This document shows positions 1 to 10,017 of a stretch of 64,000 bases of DNA, piece by piece. The notes under the pieces were generated by a model. That model searched no databases. It saw only the letters and a program-made list of their open reading frames with translations, and was not told the origin of the DNA. Position numbers and translations under genes: made by a program. Positions within the stretch are counted from its first letter, which is position 1. The number at the start of each line of letters is the position of its first letter. This DNA is from Bradyrhizobium sacchari (GTDB lineage: Bacteria > Pseudomonadota > Alphaproteobacteria > Rhizobiales > Xanthobacteraceae), in contig NZ_LWIG01000054.1 in NCBI RefSeq assembly GCF_002068095.1, positions 10,941 through 74,940 of the forward strand, given 5' to 3'.

Positions 1-730
1 CCGCCTCGAAATAGACCTCGGTCTTGCCCGAGCCGGTGACGCCGTCGAGCAGCGCGACATGGAAGGTGCCGTTGGCCGCCAGCGCGCGCATGGTATCGAC
101 CGCGACGCGTTGCAGCGGCGAGAAATCCGGACGGCCGAATTCGGGATCGGGGGCCGGCGGCGGCGCCGGCGGCGGCATCGGCTCGACCGTGAGCGTGCCT
201 TCGTCGACGAGTCCATCGATCACGCCGGCCGACACGCCAGCCTCTTTCGCCGCCTCGGACTTGCCATGGAGCAGCCGGTCCGACAGCACCTCGATCACGC
301 GCTGCCGCGCCGGCGTCAGCCGCCGGGGCGGATCGCCGGTCAGGCGCACACCGGGACGCAGCCGCTCGGGGCCGAGATTCTCGCCCATGCGCAGGCACAT
401 GCGCAGCACCATGCCGCGCGGGCTCAGCGTGTAATTGGCGACCCAGTCGACGACCTGGCGCAGCTCGGGCTTCAGCGGCGGAACGTCGAGCTTCTCGCTG
501 ACCTCCTTGAGGCGGTTGTGCAGGCGTGGATCGGGGTTGGCGTTTTCGCCCCAGACCACGGCGAGCACCTCGCGCGGACCGAGCGGCACGCCGACGAGAT
601 CGCCCGCCTTCAGCTCCATGCCGCGCGGCACCTTGTAGGAATAGGTCTGGTCGAGCGCGACCGGCACCAGCACGTCGACCATGCCGGTCGCGTGGGTGGG
701 AGCGGTCGTGCTGCGCGAGGTGTGATCCAT
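1..730 (-). CDS. priA: Primosomal protein N' (PriA), N-terminal part, truncated by the window edge
   Basis: PriA is the replication-restart helicase that reloads the replisome at stalled forks. The reading frame begins at an ATG on the minus strand (728-730) and gives MDHTSRSTTAPTHATGMVDV, then LVPVALDQTYSYKVP and GVPLGPREVLAVVWGENA, which match the PriA N-terminal DNA-binding domain. Just inside the window edge it reads GVTGSGKTEVYFEA, the PriA Walker A motif. About 243 codons are present; the helicase body and zinc-binding region lie outside. The gene is divergent from xerC with a 113-bp gap. The family is clear; the start is the first ATG before the conserved region. Confidence 0.9.
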   Translation of the reverse strand, partial: MDHTSRSTTAPTHATGMVDVLVPVALDQTYSYKVPRGMELKAGDLVGVPLGPREVLAVVWGENANPDPRLHNRLKEVSEKLDVPPLKPELRQVVDWVANYTLSPRGMVLRMCLRMGENLGPERLRPGVRLTGDPPRRLTPARQRVIEVLSDRLLHGKSEAAKEAGVSAGVIDGLVDEGTLTVEPMPPPAPPPAPDPEFGRPDFSPLQRVAVDTMRALAANGTFHVALLDGVTGSGKTEVYFEA

Positions 731-843
731 GAAAGGGAGAATCGGAACCTTGGGGTCTTCAGGCTAGCGCCGCGGGGCGACCTTAGCGAACAGTAAACTT
801 GTGTGATGCGATATACTGTGCGGAATCACCACGTCCAGTGCCC

Positions 844-1809
844 ATGAGCAAAGCGGCCGCACCCCAAATCGAGCTCGCCAGCGCCGATCCCTCGATCGCG
901 CAGGAGATGGCGCGCTGGCTGTCGCATCTCGGCGCCGAGCGGCGATTGTCGCCGAAGACGCTGGAGGCCTACGGCCGCGACCTGCGGCAGTGCCTCGACT
1001 TCCTGTGCGCCCATTGGGGCGAGCGGGTGACGCTCAAGCGTTTCGCCTCGCTGGAAGCGACCGACGTGCGTGCCTTCATGGCGATGCGCCGCGCCGACGA
1101 CATTGCCGGCCGCAGCCTGATGCGCGCGCTCGCGGGCCTGCGCTCGTTCGGCCGCTTCCTCGAGCGCGAAGGCAAGGGCAAGGTCGGCGCGCTCTCGGCG
1201 ATCCGCGCGCCGAAGGTTGCAAAGAGCTTGCCCAAGCCGCTGCCGATGGCGTCGGCAAAGCGTCTTGCCGACGCCGACGAACGCGCCGGCGAGGAACGCG
1301 AGACCTGGATCCTTGTGCGCGACGCCGCGGTGATGGCGCTGCTGTATGGCTCGGGCCTGCGCATCTCCGAAGCGCTCGGCCTGAAGCGGCGTGAGGTGCC
1401 GAAGCCCGGCGAAGGCGACGTGCTGGTCGTGACGGGCAAAGGCAACAAGACCCGCATGGTGCCGGTGCTGCAGAACGTGCTGGAGCTGGTGCAGGAATAC
1501 GTTTCGATGTGCCCCTATCCGCTGCCGGCGGAAGGGCCGATCTTCGTCGGCGCACGCGGCGGCCCGCTCAGCCCGCGCGTCATCCAGCTGGCGATGGAGC
1601 GGCTGCGCGGCGCGCTTGGGCTGCCCGACAGCGCCACGCCGCACGCGCTGCGCCACTCCTTCGCCACACATCTGCTGTCGCGCGGCGGCGATCTGCGCGC
1701 GATCCAGGAGCTGCTCGGCCATTCCTCGCTCTCGACCACGCAGGTCTATACCGGCATCGATTCGGAGCGGCTGCTGGAAGTCTATGCCAGCGCGCATCCA
1801 AGACGCTGA
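844..1809 (+). CDS. xerC: Site-specific tyrosine recombinase XerC
   Basis: This 321-residue tyrosine recombinase should act with XerD to resolve chromosome dimers at dif. The N-terminal SAM-like core-binding domain (MARWLSHLGAERRLSPKTLEAY) is followed by the catalytic domain with Arg in YGSGLRISEAL, His and Arg in TPHALRHSFATHLL, His in LLGHSSLSTTQ and the Tyr nucleophile in QVYTGID. I chose ATG 844 (MSKAAAPQ) because the 15 residues before it look unlike the family. A TATACT hexamer at 812-817 could be the -10 element, but no clear -35 is visible. Solitary, vertically inherited context beside priA argues for XerC rather than a phage integrase; XerC versus XerD rests on length and context. 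Confidence 0.88.
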   Translation: MSKAAAPQIELASADPSIAQEMARWLSHLGAERRLSPKTLEAYGRDLRQCLDFLCAHWGERVTLKRFASLEATDVRAFMAMRRADDIAGRSLMRALAGLRSFGRFLEREGKGKVGALSAIRAPKVAKSLPKPLPMASAKRLADADERAGEERETWILVRDAAVMALLYGSGLRISEALGLKRREVPKPGEGDVLVVTGKGNKTRMVPVLQNVLELVQEYVSMCPYPLPAEGPIFVGARGGPLSPRVIQLAMERLRGALGLPDSATPHALRHSFATHLLSRGGDLRAIQELLGHSSLSTTQVYTGIDSERLLEVYASAHPRR

Positions 1810-1891
1810 CACACTGACGTCACAAGTTCCTTGCCTCTTGCGCGGGCCGCGCGGTTCGGTCAATCGTGGGCAATCGCAGCAGGAGGGATTT

Positions 1892-2482
1892 ATGAGCGCA
1901 CATGAAAGCATGGAGCATGCCGAGCACGCCGAGCACGCGTCCGGCTCGAACAAGAAGATCGCGCTCCTGATCGCCGTGCTGGCGCTGTTCCTGGCGATCT
2001 CGGAGACGCTCGGCAAGGGCGCCCAGACCGAATCGATCAGCAAGAACGTCGAGGCCGCCAATCTCTGGGCGTTCTTCCAGGCCAAGAGCATCCGCCGCAC
2101 CGTGGTGCTGACCGCCTCCGAGCAGGGCAAGCTCACGCTGGCTGGCACGACCGACGAGGCCCTGAAGGCGACCGTGCAGAAGCAGGTCGACGACTGGACC
2201 AAGACCGCGGCGCGCTATCGCTCCGAGCCCGAGACCGGCGAAGGCACCGAGCAGCTCGCCGAGAAGGCCAAGCATGCCGAGCACGAGCGCGACGAGGCGA
2301 CCGCGAAGTACCACCATTTCGAGCTGGCATCGGCCGCCTTCCAGATCGGCATCGTGCTGGCGTCCGCCACCATCATCACCGGCATGATCGCGCTCGCCTA
2401 TGTCGGCGGCATTTTGACGCTCGCCGGCCTGATGATGACCGCCCTCGGCCTGTGGTGGCCGCATCTGCTGCATTTGCATTGA
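1892..2482 (+). CDS. DUF4337 family membrane protein
   Basis: A 196-residue protein of the DUF4337 family, function unknown. ATG 1892 is preceded by a strong AGGAGGG ribosome binding site (1881-1887). A His/Glu-rich start (HESMEHAEHAEHA) leads into a first membrane segment (KKIALLIAVLALFLAISETLG), a charged middle predicted helical (residues about 60-145, with repeated EKAKHAEHERDEA), and two hydrophobic C-terminal segments (FQIGIVLASATIITGMIALAYVGGIL and LAGLMMTALGLWWPHLL). The pattern of one N-terminal and two C-terminal membrane segments around a soluble helical loop is that of the family. A palindromic repeat follows the stop. Confidence 0.75.
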   Translation: MSAHESMEHAEHAEHASGSNKKIALLIAVLALFLAISETLGKGAQTESISKNVEAANLWAFFQAKSIRRTVVLTASEQGKLTLAGTTDEALKATVQKQVDDWTKTAARYRSEPETGEGTEQLAEKAKHAEHERDEATAKYHHFELASAAFQIGIVLASATIITGMIALAYVGGILTLAGLMMTALGLWWPHLLHLH

Positions 2483-2521
2483 GGGACGATGGGACGCGCC
2501 TGAAAGCGCAACACAGACGGT

Positions 2522-2620
2522 GTCATGCCCCGCGAAGGCGGGGCATCCAGTAGGCCGCAGCTTCTCGGTAACCAACTGACGCCGCGGAGTACTGGATTGC
2601 CCGCCTTCGCGGGCAATGAC
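2522..2620. repeat. Intergenic palindromic repeat, family B copy 1
   Basis: A 99-bp imperfect inverted repeat with ends GTCATGCCCCGCGAAGGCG and the complementary CCCGCCTTCGCGGGCAATGAC, and the central signature GCGGAGTACTGGAT. Two other copies lie at 6787-6904 and 40070-40168. It sits between convergent genes and would form a long hairpin in either transcript, so it may act as a terminator or mRNA end protector (inference). Confidence 0.85.
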
Positions 2621-2660
2621 AGTGAGTATGTGGCGACGACACCGAATATGTAGAGGGCAG

Positions 2661-3191
2661 CTACCGCGCCTCGTGCACGCTCTTCCTGAAGCGCTGGATC
2701 AGACGCAGCGTGCGGGCGGACCAGCCTTCGCCGTTGCCGGCGATCAGCTCGCGGATGCGGCGCTTGACCGGATCGACCAGCATGTGCGCCTTGGCGCGTA
2801 CCTTGAGCACGAGATCGTAGATCCGCTCGAACCAGCGCATCTCCAGCAGCTTGTCACGCGTGACGTCGAACACGAAGGCGGTGACGCCGACGCCGAGCAT
2901 TTTCGCGAAAACGATCGTGAAGACCGCGCTGGTCCAGTACTCATGCGTGAGCAGCCACAGGCCGACCAGCTTGAGCGGAAACAACGGGATGATGGGGACC
3001 GCGAACACGATCAGCGTCATGGCCGGCGACAGCGCGTCGACGCGCTCGGTCAGCCATTGCTTGAAACGTGCGAGCGGGATGGCTGCGACAACCCGCGCGA
3101 CGATCGGTTCGAGATGGTCCCACAGCCAGGCTTCGATCAGGAAGACGATCGCAAGCAGGACCCAGACCGGTTGAAGAAGGCGGCGCAGCAT
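2661..3191 (-). CDS. Hypothetical integral membrane protein
   Basis: A 176-residue protein starting at MLRRLLQPVWVLL (ATG at 3189-3191). Three hydrophobic segments are visible: residues about 5-22 (LLQPVWVLLAIVFLIEAW), about 55-80 (MTLIVFAVPIIPLFPLKLVGLWLL) and about 86-108 (AVFTIVFAKMLGVGVTAFVF). The C-terminal third is basic and charged (KVRAKAHMLVDPVKRRIREL), probably cytoplasmic. I do not recognise a named family. It lies 34 bp downstream of the lpdA stop on the same strand, so it may be the last gene of the lpdA transcript. Upstream in-frame starts exist but would place translation inside lpdA. Confidence 0.65.
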   Translation of the reverse strand: MLRRLLQPVWVLLAIVFLIEAWLWDHLEPIVARVVAAIPLARFKQWLTERVDALSPAMTLIVFAVPIIPLFPLKLVGLWLLTHEYWTSAVFTIVFAKMLGVGVTAFVFDVTRDKLLEMRWFERIYDLVLKVRAKAHMLVDPVKRRIRELIAGNGEGWSARTLRLIQRFRKSVHEAR

Positions 3192-3225
3192 GTGTTTCCC
3201 GCCCGATTCGTCGCTAGGCGCGAGC

Positions 3226-4626
3226 CTACATATGGATGGCCCGCTTGCCGACTGCAAGCGCGGCTTCCTTGACGGCCTCCGAGCGGGTCGGATGGGCGTG
3301 GCAGGTACGCGCGAGATCTTCCGCGCTGCCGCCAAACTCCATCAGAACACAGGCTTCATGGATCATTTCGCCGGCCTCAATGCCGATAATGTGCACGCCG
3401 AGCACGCGATCGGTCTTCGCATCTGCGAGAATCTTCACAAAGCCGTCGGTGGTCTGGTTGACCTTGGAGCGGCCGTTGGCGGTAAAGGGAAACTTCCCGA
3501 CGGTATAAGCGACACCCGCCTGCTTCAGCTCCTCCTCGGTCTTGCCGACGGCGGACACTTCCGGCGTGGTATACACGACGCCTGGGATCACATCGTAGTT
3601 CACATGGCCGGCCTGGCCGGCGATGATCTCCGCAACCGCAACGCCTTCGTCCTCCGCCTTGTGCGCGAGCATCGGGCCGGCGACGACGTCGCCGATGGCA
3701 TAGACGCCCTTGAGGCTGGTGGCGAAATGCGGGTCGATCTGGACGCGGCCGCGATTGTCGAGCGCGACGCCGGCTTCCTTTAGGCCGAGACCGTCGGTGT
3801 AGGGCACGCGGCCGATGCAGACGAGAACGATGTCGGCTTCAATCGTCTCGGCGGCCCCGCCGGCGGCGGGCTCCACGGTCGCCTTCAGCGTCTTGCCGGA
3901 GGTGTCAACGCCAGTGACCTTGGCCCCGAGCTTGAACGCAAAGCCCTGCTTTTCGAGGATGCGCTGGAATTGCTTGGCGATCTCGCCGTCCATGCCGGGC
4001 AGGATGCGGTCGAGGAATTCGACCACAACGACTTCGGCACCGAGCCGCTTCCACACTGAACCGAGCTCGAGGCCGATCACGCCGGCGCCGACGATCAGGA
4101 GCTTGCCGGGGACCTTGTCCAGCGACAGCGCGCCGGTCGAGGACACGACGCGCTTCTCGTCGATCTCGATGCCCTTCAGGCGCGCGATGTCGGAGCCGGT
4201 CGCGATCACGATGTTTTTGGTTTCAATCGTCTGCGACTTGCCGTCGGCGGAGACCTCGACCTTGCCGGTGCCCAAAATCTTGCCGGTGCCCTTGAGCACG
4301 TCGACCTTGTTCTTCTTCATCAGGAACTCGACGCCCTTGACGTTGCCGTCGATGCCCTGCTGCTTGAAGTTCATCATCGCGGGCAGATCGAGCTTCGGCG
4401 AGGAGACCGACACGCCCATTTTGGCGAAGGAATGCCCGGCTTCCTCGAACATCTCGGACGCATGCAGCAGCGCCTTCGACGGCATGCAGCCGACATTGAG
4501 GCAGGTGCCGCCGAGCGTTGCGTTCTTTTCGACGACGGCGACCTTCATGCCGAGCTGGCTGGCGCGCACTGCGCAGACATAACCGCCCGGTCCGGTGCCG
4601 ATGACGACGAGATCGTAGGTAGCCAT
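3226..4626 (-). CDS. lpdA: Dihydrolipoyl dehydrogenase (E3)
   Basis: E3 reoxidises the dihydrolipoyl group of 2-oxoacid dehydrogenase complexes, passing electrons through FAD to NAD. The 466-residue protein has the FAD-binding GTGPGG at residues 10-15, the redox disulfide in GGTCLNVGC (Cys42 and Cys47), the NAD-binding motif in [14 protein letters not shown], and the C-terminal catalytic His-Glu pair in HAHPTRSEA. Length is normal. It follows sucB and sucA on the same strand, so it is most likely the E3 of the 2-oxoglutarate dehydrogenase complex encoded here, with an SDR gene in between. Confidence 0.96.
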   Translation of the reverse strand: MATYDLVVIGTGPGGYVCAVRASQLGMKVAVVEKNATLGGTCLNVGCMPSKALLHASEMFEEAGHSFAKMGVSVSSPKLDLPAMMNFKQQGIDGNVKGVEFLMKKNKVDVLKGTGKILGTGKVEVSADGKSQTIETKNIVIATGSDIARLKGIEIDEKRVVSSTGALSLDKVPGKLLIVGAGVIGLELGSVWKRLGAEVVVVEFLDRILPGMDGEIAKQFQRILEKQGFAFKLGAKVTGVDTSGKTLKATVEPAAGGAAETIEADIVLVCIGRVPYTDGLGLKEAGVALDNRGRVQIDPHFATSLKGVYAIGDVVAGPMLAHKAEDEGVAVAEIIAGQAGHVNYDVIPGVVYTTPEVSAVGKTEEELKQAGVAYTVGKFPFTANGRSKVNQTTDGFVKILADAKTDRVLGVHIIGIEAGEMIHEACVLMEFGGSAEDLARTCHAHPTRSEAVKEAALAVGKRAIHM

Positions 4627-4684
4627 GAGAGGAAGTCCCGTAAGGTTTAGCGTGAGGAGGATGTGTCAGCGTCCGCGCGGCGCG

Positions 4685-5446
4685 TCAGCGTCCGCCGGAC
4701 ACATCGAGAATGGCTGAGGTGACGTAGGAGGCCTCGTCCGACATCAGCCAGACGATGGCATTGGCGATTTCGTCGGCGGTGCCGACGCGCTTCATCGGCA
4801 CCATGTGGGCCAGACGATGGGCGCGGTCGGGCTCGCCGCCGGCGGCGTGGATTTCGGTGTCGATCAGGCCGGGGCGGATCGCCGCGACGCGGATGCCTTC
4901 GTTCGCGACCTCGTAGCCGAGGCCGACGGTGAAGGAATCGACCGCGCCCTTGGACGCGGCATAATCGACATAGGTGTTAGGTGCGCCGAGCCTCGCAGCA
5001 ACCGACGACAGATTGACGATGACGCCGCCCTTGCCGCCATGCTTGGTCGACATCCGCTTCACCGCCTCGCGCGCGCAGAGGATGGAGCCGGTGACGTTGA
5101 CCGCCATGACGCGCTGGATGCGCTCGGCGGACATTTCGTCGACGCGCACGCCGCTCTTGCCGACGATGCCGCCATTGTTGACGAGCGCGCCGAGGGTGCC
5201 GAACTTGTCGGCTTCCCTGAACAGGTTGAGGATGTCGCTTTCCTCGGCGACATCGCATTTCACCGCGATGGCCTTGCCGTTACTGGCCTCGATCTGCGCG
5301 ACCACCTCGTCGGCGGCGGTCTTGTTGCTGGCATAGCCGACCACGACACGAAAGCCGCGCGCGGCCGCCGCAATCGCGGTCGCCCGCCCGATGCCGCGGC
5401 TGCCGCCGGTGATGACAACGACCTTATCCGTCACGCGCGCCTCCAT
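4685..5446 (-). CDS. SDR family oxidoreductase
   Basis: A classical short-chain dehydrogenase of 253 residues. The cofactor motif TGGSRGIG is at residues 13-20, a variant NNGG motif (LVNNGGIVG) follows at about 90-93, the catalytic Ser lies in VNLSSVAARLG (about 147), and Tyr162/Lys166 are in VDYAASKGA. The C-terminal VTSAILDVSGGR ending is typical of the family. The substrate cannot be told from sequence. It is placed between sucB (52 bp away) and lpdA (58 bp away) in the same direction, so it is probably transcribed with the 2-oxoglutarate dehydrogenase genes although no SDR is needed by that complex. Confidence 0.85.
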   Translation of the reverse strand: MEARVTDKVVVITGGSRGIGRATAIAAAARGFRVVVGYASNKTAADEVVAQIEASNGKAIAVKCDVAEESDILNLFREADKFGTLGALVNNGGIVGKSGVRVDEMSAERIQRVMAVNVTGSILCAREAVKRMSTKHGGKGGVIVNLSSVAARLGAPNTYVDYAASKGAVDSFTVGLGYEVANEGIRVAAIRPGLIDTEIHAAGGEPDRAHRLAHMVPMKRVGTADEIANAIVWLMSDEASYVTSAILDVSGGR

Positions 5447-5498
5447 GGTTCGACACGCGCCGTCGCGAATGGCGACGGCGCTCGCAGAGCATCAGCGA

Positions 5499-6740
5499 TC
5501 AGAGATCGAGCACCAGGCGCGCCGGATCTTCCAGGCTCTCCTTGACGCGGACCAGGAAGGTGACGGCTTCCTTGCCGTCGATGACGCGGTGATCGTAGGA
5601 CAGCGCCAGATACATCATCGGGCGGACCTCGATCTTGCCGCCGACGACCATCGGCCGCTCCTGGATCTTGTGCATGCCGAGGATGCCGGACTGCGGCGCG
5701 TTCAGGATCGGGGTCGACATCAGCGAGCCGTAGATGCCGCCATTGGTGATGGTGAAGGTGCCGCCCTGCATCTCGTCGATCTTGAGCTGGCCGTCACGGG
5801 CGCGGCGCCCGAAATCGGCGATGCTCTTCTCGATGTCGGAGATCGACTTGTGGTCGCAGTCGCGCACCACGGGCACGACGAGGCCCTTGTCGGTGCCGAC
5901 GGCGACGCCGATGTGATAGTAGTTCTTGTAGATCAAATCGCTGCCGTCGATCTCGGCGTTGACCGCCGGGATGTCCTTCAGCGCCTGCACGACGGCCTTG
6001 GTGAAGAAGCCCATGAAGCCGAGCTTGGCGCCATGCTTCTTCTCGAACGCGTCCTTGTAGTGCGCGCGCAGCGCCATCACGTTGGTCATGTCGACCTCGT
6101 TGAAGGTCGTCAGCATGGCTGCGGTGTTCTGCACGTCCTTTAGGCGCCGCGCGATGGTCTGGCGCAGGCGGGTCATCTTGACGCGCTCTTCGCGGGCGGC
6201 GTCATCGGCCGGCGACGGCGCCCGCACCTGCACGGCGGCGGCGGGCTGGTTGACCGGGGTCGGCGCGGAGGCCGCACGCTCGATCGCGGCCAGCATGTCG
6301 CCCTTGGTGACGCGGCCGTCCTTGCCGGAGCCCGGAACGGTCGAGGCGTCGATGCCGGTCTCGGCCGACAGTTTTCGCACGGAAGGCGCGAGCGGCGCAT
6401 CGGCCGGCGGCGCCTTCGGCGCGGCGGCGGCAGCAGGAGCCGCGGCAGCGGCTGCAGGAGCTGCGGCAGGCTTGGCGGGAGCCGCGGCGGGCTTGGCGGC
6501 GCCGGCACCATCGGTGATCTGACCGAGCAGCGCACCCACAGCAACCGTCGCGCCATCGGCGGCGATGATCTCGCTCAACGTGCCGGCGGAGGGCGCGGGG
6601 ACTTCGATGGTGACCTTGTCGGTCTCGAGCTCCACCAAGGGTTCGTCGACCGCGACGGCATCGCCGGCCTTCTTGAACCAGCGGCCGATGGTGGCCTCGG
6701 TGACGGATTCGCCGAGCGTCGGCACACGAATTTCAGTCAT
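5499..6740 (-). CDS. sucB: 2-oxoglutarate dehydrogenase E2, dihydrolipoyllysine succinyltransferase
   Basis: E2 forms the core of the 2-oxoglutarate dehydrogenase complex and transfers succinyl from lipoamide to CoA. The 413-residue protein begins [12 protein letters not shown] with GGAAGAGACC upstream. Domain order: one lipoyl domain (residues 1-78, lipoylated Lys42 in ETDKVTIE), an Ala/Pro linker, the E1/E3-binding domain ([16 protein letters not shown] through [13 protein letters not shown]), a second linker, and the acyltransferase domain ending with catalytic His/Asp in [14 protein letters not shown] and DPARLVLDL. The frame stays open upstream of 6740, but that part is antisense-like and not conserved. 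It lies downstream of sucA with a repeat between them. Confidence 0.95.
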   Translation of the reverse strand: MTEIRVPTLGESVTEATIGRWFKKAGDAVAVDEPLVELETDKVTIEVPAPSAGTLSEIIAADGATVAVGALLGQITDGAGAAKPAAAPAKPAAAPAAAAAAPAAAAAPKAPPADAPLAPSVRKLSAETGIDASTVPGSGKDGRVTKGDMLAAIERAASAPTPVNQPAAAVQVRAPSPADDAAREERVKMTRLRQTIARRLKDVQNTAAMLTTFNEVDMTNVMALRAHYKDAFEKKHGAKLGFMGFFTKAVVQALKDIPAVNAEIDGSDLIYKNYYHIGVAVGTDKGLVVPVVRDCDHKSISDIEKSIADFGRRARDGQLKIDEMQGGTFTITNGGIYGSLMSTPILNAPQSGILGMHKIQERPMVVGGKIEVRPMMYLALSYDHRVIDGKEAVTFLVRVKESLEDPARLVLDL

Positions 6741-6786
6741 GGTCTCTTCCTTAAGGGATCGCAAGTAGCGGTCATGAATTTCAAAT

Positions 6787-6904
6787 GTCATCGCCCGCGA
6801 AAGCGGGCGATCCAGTACGCCGTGACCTTCGTGATCAGAACGAAAGCCGCGGAGTACTGGATGCCCCGCCCCAGTGCGCAGGTGCGCACAAGGCGGGGCA
6901 TGAC
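6787..6904. repeat. Intergenic palindromic repeat, family B copy 2
   Basis: A 118-bp imperfect inverted repeat between sucA and sucB, with arms TCATCGCCCGCGAAAGCGGG and GGCGGGGCATGAC and the shared GCGGAGTACTGGAT core. The right arm has an extra small hairpin (GTGCGCAGGTGCGCAC) compared with copy 1. Inside an operon it could modulate relative mRNA levels of sucA and sucB (inference). Confidence 0.85.
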
Positions 6905-6922
6905 AGAGTCCTAAAAAACTTC

Positions 6923-9880
6923 TCAGCTCAGTGCTTCGTCCAGGAACGCCTTCAGCTGAGCCTGATGCTTGGACATCAGACCCGTGGCGGTCGCGGCGGA
7001 AGCGGCGCGGCCGACATAACGCGGACGCCGGCTCGCGCCGTTCACCTGGTTCAGCACCCATTCCAGATAGGGCTCGATGAAGTGCCAGGCACCCATGTTG
7101 CGGGGCTCCTCCTGGCACCACACCATCTCGGCCTTCTTGAAGCGCGACAGCTCGGCGACCAGCGCCTTCAGCGGCACCGGATAGAGCTGCTCGACGCGCA
7201 TCAAATAGATGTCGTCGATGCCGCGCTTCTCGCGCTCCTCGTAGAGGTCGTAATAGACCTTGCCGGAGCACAGCACGATGCGGCGGATCTTCTCGTCCGG
7301 AACGAGCTTGATGGCTTCGTTCGGCAGCATCTGGGCGTCGTCGTAGAGGATGCGGTGGAAGGTCGTTCCCTTCGCCAGCTCTTCGAGACGCGACACCGCC
7401 CGCTTGTGGCGCAGCAGGGACTTCGGCGTCATCATGATCAGCGGCTTGCGGATCTCGCGATGCAGCTGCCGGCGCAGCACGTGGAAGTAGTTCGCCGGCG
7501 TGGTCGGGTAGACCACCTGCATGTTGTCTTCCGCGCACATCTGCAGGTAACGCTCGAGGCGCGCCGAGGAGTGCTCCGGTCCCTGGCCCTCATAGCCGTG
7601 CGGCAAGAGGCAGACGAGACCGGACATGCGCAGCCATTTGCGCTCGCCCGAGGAGATGAACTGGTCGAACACGACCTGCGCGCCGTTGGCGAAGTCGCCG
7701 AACTGGGCTTCCCACAGCGTCAGCGTGTTCGGCTCGGCGAGCGAATAGCCGTATTCGAAGCCGAGCACCGCTTCTTCCGACAGCAGCGAGTTGATGACCT
7801 CGTAGTGGCCCTGCTCGTGACCGAGATGGTTGAACGGCGTGTAGCGGCTCTCGTCTTCCTGGTCGATCAGGACCGAGTGGCGCTGCGAGAAGGTGCCGCG
7901 CTCCGAATCCTGTCCCGACAGGCGGACGTGATGGTTTTCGTTGAGCAGCGAGCAGAACGCCAGCGCCTCGCCGGTCGCCCAGTCGATGCCGGCGCCGGTG
8001 TCGATCGCCTTCGAGCGGTTGTCGAGGAAACGCTGGATGGTGCGGTGAACGCGGAAGCCGTCCGGCACCTTGGTGATCTTGCGGCCGATATCCTTGAGCG
8101 TGGCGATGTCGACGCCGGTGACGCCGCGGCGTGCATCCTCCTCCTGGTCGGCGATCTTGAAGCCGGACCACTTCCCGTCGAGCCAGTCGGCCTTGTTCGG
8201 CTTGTAGGAGGTGCCGGCCTCGAACTCGGCATCGAGCCGCGAGCGCCAGTCGGCCTTCATCTTGTCGACCTCACCCTCGGTGACCACGCCTTCGGCGATC
8301 AGGCGCTTGGAGTAAAGCGTGAGGGTCGAGGGATGGGCCGCGATCCGCTTGTACATCACGGGCTGGGTGAACGCGGGCTCGTCGCCCTCATTGTGGCCGT
8401 AACGGCGATAGCACCACATGTCGATCACGACCGGCTTGTGGAACTTCTGCCGGAACTCGGTCGCGACCTTGGCCGCGAACACCACGGCTTCCGGATCGTC
8501 GCCGTTCACGTGGAAGATCGGCGCGTCGATCATCTTCGCCACATCCGACGGATAGGGCGAGGAGCGCGAGTAACGCGGATAGGTGGTGAAGCCGATCTGG
8601 TTGTTGACGATGAAGTGCACGGAGCCGCCGGTACGGTAGCCCTTCAGGTCCGACAGGCCGAAGCACTCGGCAACGACGCCTTGGCCGGCGAACGCCGCGT
8701 CGCCATGCATCAGGAGCGGCATCACCGAGATGCGCATGTCCGGCGGATCGCCGTGCTGGTCCTGCTTCGCGCGCACCTTGCCGAGCACGACGGGATCGAC
8801 GATCTCGAGATGCGAGGGGTTCGCGGTCAGCGACAGATGGATGCGGTTGCCGTCGAACTCGCGGTCCGAGGAGGCGCCGAGATGGTACTTGACGTCGCCC
8901 GAACCTTCGACCGCGTCGGGATTGGCCGAGCCGCCCTTGAACTCGTGGAACAGCGCGCGATGGGCCTTGCCCAACACCTGGGTCAGCACGTTGAGGCGGC
9001 CGCGATGCGGCATGCCGAGCACGATTTCCTTCACGCCGAGATTGCCGCCGCGCTTGATGATCTGCTCGAGCGCGGGGATCAGCGCTTCACCGCCGTCGAG
9101 GCCGAAGCGCTTGGTGCCGGTGAACTTGGTGTCGCAGAACTTTTCGAAGCCTTCGGCTTCGATCAGCTTCGTCAGGATGGCTCTGCGGCCTTCGCGCGTG
9201 AACGAGATCTCCTTATCGGGTCCCTCGATGCGCTCCTGGATCCAGGCCTTCTGCGCCGCGTTGCTGATGTGCATGAACTCGACGCCGAGCGTCTGGCAGT
9301 AGGTGCGCTCGCAGATCGCGGTGATCTCACGCAGCGTGCCGTATTCGAGGCCGAGCACGTGATCGAGGAAGATCTTGCGGTCGAAATCGGCTTCGCTGAA
9401 GCCGTAGGTGCGCGGGTCGAGCTCTTCGCGGTTGCGCTGGGCTTCGATGCCGAGCGGATCGAGCTTGGCGTGGAAGTGGCCGCGCATGCGGTAGGAGCGG
9501 ATCAGCATCAGGGCGCGGACGGAGTCGCGCGTCGCCTGAAGCACGTCGGCGGAGGAGATATCGGTACCCCTGGCCTGCGCCTTGGCGGCAATCTTGGCAC
9601 CGACCGCCTTCTCGACTTCGGCCCAGTTGCCGTCGAGCGCGGAGGTCAGATCATCCTTCGGCGTCAGCGGCCAGTTGTCGCGCTCCCAGGACGGGCCTTC
9701 CGCGTTCTTGCGGACGTCGGCGGGCTGGTCGTTGAGGCTCTTGAAGAACTCCTGCCACTCGGCGTCGACCGAGGACGGGTCCTTCTCGTAGCGGGCGTAG
9801 ATTTCGTCGATGTAGGTGGCGTTGGTGCCCTGCAAAAAGGATGACAGGGCAAAGGCTGCGTTCGCGTCCTGGCGAGACAT
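6923..9880 (-). CDS. sucA: 2-oxoglutarate dehydrogenase E1 component
   Basis: The thiamine-diphosphate-dependent E1 decarboxylates 2-oxoglutarate in the TCA cycle. The 985-residue protein has the expected length and family motifs: an N-terminal Leu/Tyr-rich start ([20 protein letters not shown]), [53 protein letters not shown]-like segment, the ThDP/Mg motif region [14 protein letters not shown], and the C-terminal transketolase-like half with [20 protein letters not shown] and [12 protein letters not shown]. It precedes sucB and follows sucD on the same strand. A long open frame on the opposite strand is a GC-bias shadow. Confidence 0.97.
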   Translation of the reverse strand: MSRQDANAAFALSSFLQGTNATYIDEIYARYEKDPSSVDAEWQEFFKSLNDQPADVRKNAEGPSWERDNWPLTPKDDLTSALDGNWAEVEKAVGAKIAAKAQARGTDISSADVLQATRDSVRALMLIRSYRMRGHFHAKLDPLGIEAQRNREELDPRTYGFSEADFDRKIFLDHVLGLEYGTLREITAICERTYCQTLGVEFMHISNAAQKAWIQERIEGPDKEISFTREGRRAILTKLIEAEGFEKFCDTKFTGTKRFGLDGGEALIPALEQIIKRGGNLGVKEIVLGMPHRGRLNVLTQVLGKAHRALFHEFKGGSANPDAVEGSGDVKYHLGASSDREFDGNRIHLSLTANPSHLEIVDPVVLGKVRAKQDQHGDPPDMRISVMPLLMHGDAAFAGQGVVAECFGLSDLKGYRTGGSVHFIVNNQIGFTTYPRYSRSSPYPSDVAKMIDAPIFHVNGDDPEAVVFAAKVATEFRQKFHKPVVIDMWCYRRYGHNEGDEPAFTQPVMYKRIAAHPSTLTLYSKRLIAEGVVTEGEVDKMKADWRSRLDAEFEAGTSYKPNKADWLDGKWSGFKIADQEEDARRGVTGVDIATLKDIGRKITKVPDGFRVHRTIQRFLDNRSKAIDTGAGIDWATGEALAFCSLLNENHHVRLSGQDSERGTFSQRHSVLIDQEDESRYTPFNHLGHEQGHYEVINSLLSEEAVLGFEYGYSLAEPNTLTLWEAQFGDFANGAQVVFDQFISSGERKWLRMSGLVCLLPHGYEGQGPEHSSARLERYLQMCAEDNMQVVYPTTPANYFHVLRRQLHREIRKPLIMMTPKSLLRHKRAVSRLEELAKGTTFHRILYDDAQMLPNEAIKLVPDEKIRRIVLCSGKVYYDLYEEREKRGIDDIYLMRVEQLYPVPLKALVAELSRFKKAEMVWCQEEPRNMGAWHFIEPYLEWVLNQVNGASRRPRYVGRAASAATATGLMSKHQAQLKAFLDEALS

Positions 9881-10017
9881 ACTTGAGTTCCTGGCGATTT
9901 CGGTTCGCGCATAACAAACGGCGCTGGCGCCGAGCTCCCCCGACAGGGCTCGACGCGACAGGCACCCTTTACCCTATTTGCTGCGAAACTTCGCCCGGAA
10001 AAGCACGAAGAAGTGAA

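Noticed and set aside
799-1809. XerC gene considered as a phage or island integrase
   Set aside because: No tRNA, att-like repeats or mobile genes are nearby; length and core-binding domain match the housekeeping Xer recombinases.
5499-7538. The extended frame that joins sucB with sequence inside sucA
   Set aside because: The lipoyl domain start at 6740 with a ribosome binding site is the true SucB start; the upstream part is out-of-frame sucA.
6785-9844. A 1019-codon open frame on the plus strand opposite sucA
   Set aside because: It is the antisense of the highly conserved sucA gene; the composition (His/Arg/Leu/Asp-rich, no family motif) is that of a GC-bias shadow.
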